This document shows, in pieces, positions 1 through 5,881 of a DNA stretch of 7,506 bases. The stretch comes from an uncultured Erysipelotrichaceae bacterium (GTDB lineage: Bacteria; Bacillota_I; Bacilli_A; RF39; UBA660). The position numbers were made by a program, and so were the translations under genes. The number at the start of each line of letters is the position of its first letter. Within the stretch, counting starts at the first letter, position 1. The notes under the pieces were generated by a model. The model was not told the origin of the DNA. It saw nothing but the letters and a program-made list of their open reading frames with translations, and searched no databases. The stretch lies in contig CADBLZ010000098.1 in assembly GCA_902795675.1 (NCBI GenBank), forward strand, positions 1 to 7,506. Reading direction: 5' to 3'.

Positions 1-281
1 TAATCCTTTCTTTTGGCATATATATCACCTATACACATTTCAACTTGCATAACATCTTCTTTTTTATGAAATTTTTTATCAAGTAACTCAAAGCATAATT
101 CTAAAGCTTCCATATCTTTATCTTGAGCTATATAAAGACGAACTAAAGTAAGATTAATCATTACATCTTTAGGGTATGCATCTCTATATTTATCTATTTC
201 CGTAAGAGCTGCATCGATTTTACCATTTCTAACAAAGTCAGCGATACGTTTTAGCCAGTTGTTATCATAGTGTTCCTTCAT
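1..281 (-). CDS. TPR-like protein, N-terminal part (runs off the left edge)
   Basis: This reading frame was translated by eye. It starts at ATG 281-279 and stays open to base 1, giving 93 complete codons. The protein begins MKEHYDNNWLKRIADFVRNG and continues as paired amphipathic helices: about residues 9-18, 23-33, 37-50, 53-67 and 72-90. The spacing of small and aromatic residues (KIDAALTEIDKYRDAYPKD, then LVRLYIAQDKDMEALELCFELL) is typical of tetratricopeptide repeats, which act as protein-protein interaction scaffolds. No signal peptide or membrane segment is seen, so it is probably cytoplasmic. The start is fixed by a strong AGGGGG at 295-290, 8 nt before ATG, and by an extended -10 promoter upstream. 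A terminator separates it from the gene at 339-770, so it probably opens its own transcription unit. Partner and function are unknown. The TPR assignment rests on pattern only, and the missing C-terminus may hold another domain. Confidence 0.72.
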   Translation of the reverse strand, partial: MKEHYDNNWLKRIADFVRNGKIDAALTEIDKYRDAYPKDVMINLTLVRLYIAQDKDMEALELCFELLDKKFHKKEDVMQVEMCIGDIYAKRKD

Positions 282-315
282 CGATATCGCCCCCTAAGTT
301 GTAAACATTTCCAGT

Positions 316-324
316 ATTATAACA
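316..324 (-). promoter_or_regulatory. Extended -10 promoter of the TPR-like gene
   Basis: The minus strand reads TGTTATAAT at 324-316, a perfect extended -10 (TGnTATAAT). No good -35 lies 17 nt upstream (AGTTAA at 344-339, within the terminator hairpin), which extended -10 promoters tolerate. Transcription would start near 309, giving a leader of about 28 nt. Confidence 0.6.
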
Positions 325-325
325 C

Positions 326-353
326 AAAAAAAGATAGATTAACTATCCTTTTT
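326..353 (-). terminator. Intrinsic terminator of the 143-aa protein gene, enclosing its stop codon
   Basis: On the minus strand the arm AAAAAGGATAG (353-343) pairs with CTATC plus U residues (337-327) around the 5-nt loop TTAAT, with one G-U pair. Seven T follow at 332-326. The TAA stop (341-339) lies in the loop. The -10 of the next gene begins 2 nt after the U-tract. Confidence 0.8.
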
Positions 354-770
354 ATAAAACCTACTAACAGGTGTTTCTCTTTGATAATTTGATGATATAA
401 AATTACCAATACCTTTAACTAATTTATAATCTAAAGTATTAGCTCCTTGAAAGCCACCATAGATTGTTTTCATTAATTCATTATATTGTTTTGTTAATAA
501 ACATATATGATTAAATAATTCATGATTATTAATGACTGTTTTTAAAACTTCTATTGTTTCACTATCAATCGATACATCATATTCAGATGTTAGATTACGA
601 TGACTCTTAAGATCATCTAATAATACTCTAACATCACCAGGATTTAAAAAACTACCAGCACCAAGTAAAGCTAAATAGATGTGATATTTATAACCTTCTA
701 ATTCTTTATGTTCACTTGTTAATTGCGATAATAATGCATCTAAATCATTTTGTTTCATACCACGAATCAT
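339..770 (-). CDS. Small helical protein of unknown function (143 aa)
   Basis: The product is not recognised. ATG 770-768 is preferred because GGGGTGA lies at 782-776, 5 nt upstream. An in-frame GTG at 779 would sit on that SD, and ATG 758 lies too far from it. The protein is predicted mostly alpha-helical, soluble and without a signal peptide. It has an acidic N-terminal half (DLDALLSQLTSEHKELEGY), an 'LLGAGSFLNPGD' turn near residues 35-46, and a Tyr/Lys/Arg-rich tail (RETPVSRFYKKDS). It lies 41 nt after the second diguanylate cyclase with no terminator between them, so readthrough from the cyclase operon is possible. It also has its own well-formed promoter (-35 TTGTCA, 17-nt spacer, TGTTATAAT). 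Its position makes a link to c-di-GMP signalling possible, but nothing in the sequence demonstrates one. Confidence 0.75.
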   Translation of the reverse strand: MIRGMKQNDLDALLSQLTSEHKELEGYKYHIYLALLGAGSFLNPGDVRVLLDDLKSHRNLTSEYDVSIDSETIEVLKTVINNHELFNHICLLTKQYNELMKTIYGGFQGANTLDYKLVKGIGNFISSNYQRETPVSRFYKKDS

Positions 771-793
771 TATAATCACCCCGACAAGGATTG

Positions 794-822
794 ATTATAA
801 CACTAAATCACTTATCTGACAA
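794..822 (-). promoter_or_regulatory. Promoter of the 143-aa protein gene, overlapping the end of the upstream cyclase gene
   Basis: Minus strand: -35 TTGTCA (822-817, 5 of 6 consensus bases), a 17-nt spacer, then TGTTATAAT with a perfect extended -10 hexamer at 799-794. The -35 lies in the final Ile-Val-Arg codons of the upstream diguanylate cyclase. Predicted start near 787, so the leader is about 17 nt. This is the best-formed promoter in the window. Confidence 0.7.
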
Positions 823-1894
823 TTCTATTACGTCCAGCTTCCTTAGCTTCATATAGCTTATTATCAGCTAATTCAACTAGTCTTTTAATTGTCATACCCT
901 TTTCATATTCACTAATACCACCAGATATAGCTATTCCAATATTTTTATTACCATATTTAACTTTATGATTATGTACTTTCTTTCTAAACCTATCCATAAT
1001 CTTATAGAACTCATCTAAAGTATGAGAAGAACAAATAACAATAAATTCTTCTCCTCCCCATCTTCCAACGAATAAAGCATTACGTTCAAGCGTTCTTAGT
1101 AAATTAGCAAATTCTTTTAATACTTCATCACCAGCAAGATGACCATACTTATCATTAACCTTCTTAAAGAAATCAATATCTGTCATAGCAACAAATATCT
1201 TATTACGTGTAGATGTTGCAATTAAATTATTAATTGTTTCTTCAATCGCATATCTATTTGGTAAAGAAGTTAAAGTATCATGATAACTTCTTTCTTTAAT
1301 CTTATTACGATTAAAAATACTTCTAGATGAATAATAGTAACAGAATCCACTTATACATATTGCCGATAATAGCGCATTATAAATATATAGTATTTTAAGT
1401 TCTATTAAACCAATATCCAAACGCATAAAAGTTAATTTAGGTGATAAGAAATATAATAAGAAATAAACAATACAAATAATAAAACCAGGAAGTCTTTTAT
1501 TAAATGAATTCCTAACAATAGTATAGAAAGGTAAATAATAAGCACATAATATAGGGAATATCCATACTTGGTATCCAGCTTCCCATCCCATTAATAAAAC
1601 TACTATTGTTAAATAAGTTAATAGATTAATAAATGATAATATTAAGAAAGCATTTAACTTTCTCTTTTTTAATAATTCAAAAACACCGAATAAAGGTAAA
1701 AAGCAGAATAAGTTAAGATAAAGTGTTGGATTATGAGTAAATAAGAAAAGGATAACAAAACCAACATTAGCAAGAATTAGTATTAAGTTTGTTGCATACA
1801 AAGAAACAACAATCTTATCTTCAATTGTATTTCGAACTTTTGATATATTTAGTACATCAGTAATTTTAGAGAATACATTTACTAATTCTTTCAT
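812..1894 (-). CDS. Membrane diguanylate cyclase, second of a tandem pair (360 aa)
   Basis: GGDEF-family enzyme expected to make cyclic di-GMP from two GTP on the inner face of the membrane. Residues 1-26 are a cytoplasmic lead, followed by about six hydrophobic helices (roughly 28-53, 58-74, 80-102, 109-127, 136-152, 166-190). The GGDEF domain runs from about 204 (DTLTSLPNR) to the end. Catalytic features are intact: metal-binding D239 in MTDIDFFKKVND, then GRWGGEEF with GGEEF at 280-284. The inhibitory I-site position reads RNAL (271-274) instead of RxxD, so product inhibition at that site is probably lost. The start at 1894 is set by AGGTGG at 1904-1899, which overlaps the stop codon of the preceding cyclase. 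Only 8 nt separate the genes, so translation is probably coupled. The membrane half lacks a recognised sensor domain. Activity is inferred from motifs. Confidence 0.93.
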   Translation of the reverse strand: MKELVNVFSKITDVLNISKVRNTIEDKIVVSLYATNLILILANVGFVILFLFTHNPTLYLNLFCFLPLFGVFELLKKRKLNAFLILSFINLLTYLTIVVLLMGWEAGYQVWIFPILCAYYLPFYTIVRNSFNKRLPGFIICIVYFLLYFLSPKLTFMRLDIGLIELKILYIYNALLSAICISGFCYYYSSRSIFNRNKIKERSYHDTLTSLPNRYAIEETINNLIATSTRNKIFVAMTDIDFFKKVNDKYGHLAGDEVLKEFANLLRTLERNALFVGRWGGEEFIVICSSHTLDEFYKIMDRFRKKVHNHKVKYGNKNIGIAISGGISEYEKGMTIKRLVELADNKLYEAKEAGRNRIVR

Positions 1895-1905
1895 CTAACC
1901 ACCTA
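1895..1905 (-). promoter_or_regulatory. SD overlapping a stop codon between the two cyclases (translational coupling)
   Basis: The minus strand reads TAGGTGGTTAG just before ATG 1894. The first cyclase's stop TAG (1905-1903) forms the start of the SD AGGTGG (1904-1899), with a 4-nt spacer. A ribosome terminating on the first gene would therefore sit on the start site of the second, favouring fixed co-expression. Confidence 0.7.
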
Positions 1906-2985
1906 ACTAACTACTTTATTTCGACCGTTTTCCTTTGCTTTATAAAGATTATCATCAGCTGATTTAATTAATTCTTCTACAACTAATTCTTTACTTCCAC
2001 TATTAGCACCAATAGATACTGTAAGACGTATCTTATCTTTCTTATAATGGAATTCATACTCTTCAATACTCTTACGAATTTTCTTTAACAAATTAACAAA
2101 GCTATGATAACTCATTGTATCAGAAACAATGATAAACTCTTCACCGCCCCAACGACCAACGAAAGTACCATCTCTTCTAACAGCTTTCTTAAGGAATCTA
2201 GCAATATTTTGTAATACCTTATCACCAGCATTATGACCATAAGTATCATTGATTTTTTTAAAGAAATCTATATCAACTATAGCAATATCAAAATCCTTCT
2301 TTGAATTTTGATACATATTAGTAATCATCTTATTAATAGCAAAACGATTATATACATTAGTTAGTTCATCAAAATCTTCTCTTCTTGTTAATACTCGTCT
2401 AAAATAATTATTTCTACTAATATAAAATTTAGCGAATAAAACAATAGACACAACCGTTTCAATACTATTCATAACATATAATATTTTAACAGTAGTATCA
2501 CTAACCTCAAAGAAAGGAACATAACTAGGATCACCACAAACTAAATATAAGCAAGCATAAGTTAATAAGAATGTAATACTAAAGTCTCTTAACGTTCTTG
2601 GATCAAAGATAGCATAGTTTGGTGAATATAATGGTAAAAAGAAAGCCATCGTTGTTGAAAATACTACATTTTGAAAACCACAATCAAAACCAAATGATGT
2701 CGTCATAACAATAATATAGAATTCCATTACACCAAATAAGTTTCTTAACAACCAATCCGGTTTATCTTCTTTAATAAAGCGATAACAATATATTAAATAA
2801 GCCACAACAACAACAGCTGTTATCGCGTATAGAATACTATAGTGTAAAAATATAAAAAAATTAAGTATAGAAATGAGAATGAAGTAATTTAGCCAGACAG
2901 TCAAAAAACGATTAAAACCTTTATCGGAATCAAAGATACTATTAAAGTCATCAATAAAGTTTTTAATTTTTTCAACTAAAACCAT
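1903..2985 (-). CDS. Membrane diguanylate cyclase, first of a tandem pair (360 aa)
   Basis: GGDEF-family enzyme expected to convert GTP to cyclic di-GMP. ATG 2985 is preferred over in-frame ATG 3003 because AGAGAGG (2998-2992) lies 6 nt before it, and because it gives exactly 360 residues, matching the neighbouring paralogue. About six hydrophobic helices (roughly 28-48, 50-68, 81-98, 107-122, 135-150, 165-188) precede the cyclase domain, which begins near DELTNVYNR (206-214). D238 and D240 lie in IVDIDFFKKIND, and GGEEF is again at 280-284. The I-site position reads RDGT (271-274) and lacks the final Asp. The ending SADDNLYKAKENGRNKVVS is typical of the family. It lies 46 nt after the metallopeptidase gene with no terminator between, and has a probable extended -10 of its own. 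The input signal is unknown. Confidence 0.92.
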   Translation of the reverse strand: MVLVEKIKNFIDDFNSIFDSDKGFNRFLTVWLNYFILISILNFFIFLHYSILYAITAVVVVAYLIYCYRFIKEDKPDWLLRNLFGVMEFYIIVMTTSFGFDCGFQNVVFSTTMAFFLPLYSPNYAIFDPRTLRDFSITFLLTYACLYLVCGDPSYVPFFEVSDTTVKILYVMNSIETVVSIVLFAKFYISRNNYFRRVLTRREDFDELTNVYNRFAINKMITNMYQNSKKDFDIAIVDIDFFKKINDTYGHNAGDKVLQNIARFLKKAVRRDGTFVGRWGGEEFIIVSDTMSYHSFVNLLKKIRKSIEEYEFHYKKDKIRLTVSIGANSGSKELVVEELIKSADDNLYKAKENGRNKVVS

Positions 2986-3020
2986 AGATTGCCTCTCTTC
3001 CATTAACTAGAATTAACTTA

Positions 3021-3049
3021 ATAATAACATATTAGTAAACTTTTTTTAA
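3021..3049 (-). promoter_or_regulatory. Probable promoter of the diguanylate cyclase pair
   Basis: The minus strand has TGTTATTAT at 3029-3021, an extended -10 with one mismatch. TTAAAA at 3049-3044 is a weak -35 (4 of 6) at 17-nt spacing. It overlaps the last codons and stop of the metallopeptidase gene. Predicted leader is about 29 nt. No terminator precedes it, so the cyclases could also be read from upstream. Confidence 0.45.
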
Positions 3050-4162
3050 GAGTTTTATAATACTTTCTTCATCAGTTAAAGCAGATTTATCTAATAAACC
3101 AGCTTCAAACAAATCACTTAATTTCATTGTAGCTGCATTATTATTTAGTTTATCTATTTCCTTAAGCGCTCTTTCTTTATCTTCTAAATATAATTCATAG
3201 AATTTATATCCATATATAAATCCAAACAAATAATTAAACACATCTTGGTAATCATTAAATAATTCGCTAAAAGAATTTGTTTCTCTTGTTAAAGAAGTAT
3301 AACCAAATGCCTCACCACGATACTTACTTATTTCTTCATCACTAGCATGATTACAAATCATACATAAAGTTACATAATCCATCATATAAGTTAAGAAAGT
3401 TTTGTTAAAACTCTTTAATAAAGTATTAGCTTCTTCTTTATTAATCTTTGACCAATAATCAAAGAATACTAACTCAGTAAAATGACTATCTATTTCATTT
3501 AATGGATTAGAAGAATAGTTAACTGATCTATTGCCACCTAAACTATTAATCAAATTAAAGTGATAAGCATGTGTAAGTTCATGACATAAAGATGAACTAT
3601 CTTTAACATTAAATTCTGGATAAATAAAAATATATGGATCAAAACCGCTTCCTAAAAAATAAGCTATTCCATCACTAATAAATGTTTTATCTATAAGATA
3701 TATATTTTCTTTTTTTAATCTTTCAAAAAGTTTATGTATATTTGGATTATAACCTTTAAAAAAATCAGCAGCTATTTCAAATATTTCCTCTTCACTACGA
3801 TATTGTAATGGTTTAGCAAAAAAAGAATAATATGGAGAAGCTTCTCTCTTTATAACATCTTTATAAAAACTATCTAGACCAGAGTCAATACTACTTACCA
3901 TAACTTCTAACTTCTCATCATATATACGATGATCTACCGTCTTTTTATTAGAATGTACTGCATTTTTATAATACTCTGCTTCTAAATCAAAATCATAATC
4001 TATCTCTATACCAACTAAATCAGAAATACGTGTTAATGTAGTATAGATATGACGGTATTCATCCATCTTACTATAACCACTTGATTTCTTCATTAAAAAA
4101 AATAACTTATTAAAATCGCCCCTAAGTTTATTCCTTAACCTTGCTCTATCATCCAGTTTCAT
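3032..4162 (-). CDS. Compact M3-like zinc metallopeptidase (376 aa)
   Basis: Probable cytoplasmic gluzincin peptidase resembling the oligoendopeptidase F / thimet oligopeptidase (M3) family. The zinc-binding motif is HELTHAYH (H194, E195, H198), and a second element NEIDSHFTE carries E223 as third ligand. E223 lies 29 residues after H194, the spacing found in M3 enzymes. M3 peptidases are usually near 600 residues, so this protein is short; the N-terminal lobe is reduced. No signal peptide or membrane helix is seen. ATG 4162 is chosen because AAGGAG (4174-4169) lies 6 nt upstream; the in-frame ATG 4180 has no SD and would precede the predicted transcript start. It follows a terminator and an extended -10, and leads into the cyclase pair with no terminator between. 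Peptidase class is fairly secure; substrate is unknown. Confidence 0.82.
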   Translation of the reverse strand: MKLDDRARLRNKLRGDFNKLFFLMKKSSGYSKMDEYRHIYTTLTRISDLVGIEIDYDFDLEAEYYKNAVHSNKKTVDHRIYDEKLEVMVSSIDSGLDSFYKDVIKREASPYYSFFAKPLQYRSEEEIFEIAADFFKGYNPNIHKLFERLKKENIYLIDKTFISDGIAYFLGSGFDPYIFIYPEFNVKDSSSLCHELTHAYHFNLINSLGGNRSVNYSSNPLNEIDSHFTELVFFDYWSKINKEEANTLLKSFNKTFLTYMMDYVTLCMICNHASDEEISKYRGEAFGYTSLTRETNSFSELFNDYQDVFNYLFGFIYGYKFYELYLEDKERALKEIDKLNNNAATMKLSDLFEAGLLDKSALTDEESIIKLLKKVY

Positions 4163-4180
4163 AATAAACTCCTTAAACAT

Positions 4181-4189
4181 ATTATAACA
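4181..4189 (-). promoter_or_regulatory. Extended -10 promoter of the metallopeptidase gene
   Basis: Minus strand TGTTATAAT at 4189-4181, a perfect extended -10, directly abutting the U-tract of the upstream terminator. No convincing -35. Transcription would begin near 4174, at the first base of the SD AAGGAG, so the leader is only about 12 nt, the shortest in the window. Confidence 0.62.
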
Positions 4190-4216
4190 AAAAAAGAGTA
4201 GTTTTAACTACTCTTT
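4189..4216 (-). terminator. Intrinsic terminator of the IMPase-family gene, enclosing its stop codon
   Basis: Minus-strand arms AAAGAGTAGTT (4216-4206) and AACTACTCTTT (4203-4193) are perfectly complementary. The innermost pairs must open to form a loop. The U-tract runs to 4189. The TAG stop (4210-4208) is inside the left arm. Confidence 0.85.
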
Positions 4217-4984
4217 AACAATAAATTGCAATAAATCACTTTGACCATTGGATGCTACAATGCTTGTACTTCCATTATAATCAATTGGTTTTCCATCTTC
4301 AGTTGTAACAGTTCCACCTGCTTCTGTAACAATTAGTGAAGCAGCTCCACAATCCCATGGTTGAACCTTTAATTCAATATAACCTTCTACTCTACCAGCT
4401 GCTACTGCAAGTAATTCTAAAACAGCGCTACCAGCACGACGATAATCAATGGCCTTTTCCATTACCTTATCTAGAACTTTAACAAGTCTTCCTCTTAGTT
4501 CTGGATAATATGGAGAAGACCCCATATACATAATACCGTCTTCTATTTTTTTATTTGATACATGTATTAACTTATTATTTAAATATGCACCTTTACCTTT
4601 TTCAGCTTTATACATTTCATCAATATATGGATTATAACAAACACCCATATATGGTTCACCATCTTTAAATAAAGCAATTGAAATAGCACTCGATTTTAGA
4701 TTTCTTGCAAAGTTATATGTTCCATCTATTGGATCTACAATAAATGTATAACCATCTGTTTTAATCTTCTCGAACTCTTTGCTTTCTTCACCAACGAAGT
4801 TAGCATCCGGAATTAACTCTAATAATTCTTTATTTAATTTATCTTGAATCATCTTATCGTATTTAGTAACTAAATTACCAATGCCTTCTTTTGATTCAAC
4901 ATCTAATTCACTATAATTAGCATTAAGTAAAATTTCTCCACACTCATATGCTTTTATTACTAATTGATCTAATAAGTTTTCCAC
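4208..4984 (-). CDS. Inositol monophosphatase family protein (258 aa)
   Basis: Mg2+-dependent, Li+-sensitive-type sugar or nucleotide phosphatase of the IMPase/SuhB/CysQ superfamily, soluble and of normal length. Metal-binding motifs are complete: GEES (65-68), DPIDGTYNF (84-92, with D84, D87 and T89), and WDCGAASLIVTEAGG (210-224, with D211). NLVTKYD (37-43) is the usual N-terminal motif. The start is GTG 4984-4982, supported by GGAGGT (4996-4991) 6 nt upstream; no nearby ATG is as well placed. It follows the tail-anchored protein gene across a 45-nt gap holding a perfect palindrome, and lacks the clear extended -10 seen before most other genes, so readthrough from upstream is likely. The substrate (myo-inositol phosphate, 3'-phosphoadenosine 5'-phosphate, histidinol phosphate or another) cannot be told from these motifs, so no gene symbol is given. 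Confidence 0.93.
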   Translation of the reverse strand: MENLLDQLVIKAYECGEILLNANYSELDVESKEGIGNLVTKYDKMIQDKLNKELLELIPDANFVGEESKEFEKIKTDGYTFIVDPIDGTYNFARNLKSSAISIALFKDGEPYMGVCYNPYIDEMYKAEKGKGAYLNNKLIHVSNKKIEDGIMYMGSSPYYPELRGRLVKVLDKVMEKAIDYRRAGSAVLELLAVAAGRVEGYIELKVQPWDCGAASLIVTEAGGTVTTEDGKPIDYNGSTSIVASNGQSDLLQFIVKE

Positions 4985-5004
4985 TTAAATACCTCCATAT
5001 ATTT

Positions 5005-5028
5005 AAAAAAGATAGTAATTACTATCTT
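5005..5028 (-). terminator. Palindromic hairpin with short U-tract between the tail-anchored and IMPase genes
   Basis: Bases 5009-5028 are a perfect 20-base palindrome, AAGATAGTAA plus its complement, beginning 1 nt after the stop TAA (5032-5030). T residues run 5010-5005 on the minus strand, partly shared with the stem, so the free U-tract is short. It may be a weak terminator or attenuator, because the downstream gene has no obvious promoter. Confidence 0.6.
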
Positions 5029-5029
5029 C

Positions 5030-5830
5030 TTATTTATTAATTACTACAAGAATAATTGTAATTATTGCTAGAACAGCAATAACTGCATCGACAGCAATTA
5101 AGATATTAGCTACATGACTGAAACCAGCATTATCAGAACTAGGAGCATTATCATTTGTTTTTTCTAAAGTCTTAACTGGATTTATTTTCTTTTCTTCAGC
5201 TTGTAATTCTTTAACAGCTTCTCTTTCTTGTTCTAATTCTTTCTTTTCATCTCCTGTTAAGCTAACAGGTTGATCTGCAAAGTTAACTGTTTGAACAGGT
5301 TGAACTTCAGTAATTACTGGACTTGGAGCTACCATATTAACAGCACCATGAGATCCTTGAGTTTCATAACCACCATCATAATAACCATTATCAACAGTAG
5401 CTTTTTCTTCTGGAATATCCTCTATTCTTTCAGGTAGAGGTATATTAACAAAAGAATTCTCTAATGAACCATAGTTATCTTCAACTACTTCTTCTTTATC
5501 TTCTACTTTGTTATCAACTTCAATATTATCATTAGGTGTATATACAAATGAAGGTTTTTCTTCAACTGGTTGTATCAACTCCTCAGCAGGTTTTGGTTCT
5601 GCTTTAACTATTGGTTGACTAAGCATATCTAATTGATACTTTTTAATTAAAGCTACAGCAAGATTATCTAATTCTGTTTTAATTTCTTCTGCTGTTTTAG
5701 TAGTATCTTTATAAGAAGCAATTAATGTACTCTTATACTCTTCACTAATAATACCAGGATATCTTTCATTTAATGCTGTAGATAAATCATTTACATACTT
5801 TAATACAAATTGTTGAATATCATTTCCCAT
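5030..5830 (-). CDS. C-terminally tail-anchored acidic protein of unknown function (266 aa)
   Basis: Not recognised. ATG 5830 is chosen because GAGGA (5841-5837) lies 6 nt upstream. The longer frame to 5881 would be translated through the promoter and terminator and is unlikely. Residues 1-70 look like a small helical domain (FVLKYVNDLSTALNERYPG, then AEEIKTELDNLAVALIKKYQ). Residues 75-190 form a low-complexity Pro/Glu/Val-rich, probably disordered, acidic linker with a Gly/Tyr patch (NGYYDGGYETQGSHG). Residues 193-220 are a charged Glu/Lys helix, possibly a coiled coil. The C-terminus is one hydrophobic helix (about 240-264) ending in Asn-Lys. No N-terminal signal is present. The arrangement suggests a cytoplasmic protein held to the membrane by its tail. 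It has its own promoter and probably shares a transcript with the phosphatase gene. Confidence 0.8.
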   Translation of the reverse strand: MGNDIQQFVLKYVNDLSTALNERYPGIISEEYKSTLIASYKDTTKTAEEIKTELDNLAVALIKKYQLDMLSQPIVKAEPKPAEELIQPVEEKPSFVYTPNDNIEVDNKVEDKEEVVEDNYGSLENSFVNIPLPERIEDIPEEKATVDNGYYDGGYETQGSHGAVNMVAPSPVITEVQPVQTVNFADQPVSLTGDEKKELEQEREAVKELQAEEKKINPVKTLEKTNDNAPSSDNAGFSHVANILIAVDAVIAVLAIITIILVVINK

Positions 5831-5852
5831 ATACATTCCTCTATTCTTAAAC

Positions 5853-5881
5853 ATTATAACAAAAATAAAAAAGATTAACAA
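5853..5881 (-). promoter_or_regulatory. Promoter of the tail-anchored protein gene, -35 inside the trmB terminator
   Basis: Minus strand: TGTTATAAT at 5861-5853 (perfect extended -10) and TTGTTA at 5881-5876 (4 of 6 for -35) at 17-nt spacing. The -35 is formed by the loop and right arm of the trmB terminator. Predicted start near 5846, leader about 16 nt. Confidence 0.65.

Noticed and set aside
1895..1919. TTAG/TAGT tetranucleotide repeats between the cyclases
   Set aside because: Only a few copies, explained by the last Val-Val-Ser codons, the stop and the SD. No sign of an expanded repeat or a binding-site array.
2986..3003. Longer start at ATG 3003 for the first diguanylate cyclase
   Set aside because: No SD precedes it. 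The extra codons contain the AGAGAGG that serves ATG 2985.
3020..3034. Terminator after the metallopeptidase gene
   Set aside because: Only a 5-bp AT stem around TGT is possible and there is no U-tract. The sequence is better explained as a promoter region.
5831..5881. N-terminal extension of the tail-anchored protein (MLIFFIFVIMFKNRGMY), which would look like a signal peptide
   Set aside because: It would be encoded by the trmB terminator and the gene's own -10, upstream of the likely transcript start; a good SD sits 6 nt before ATG 5830.
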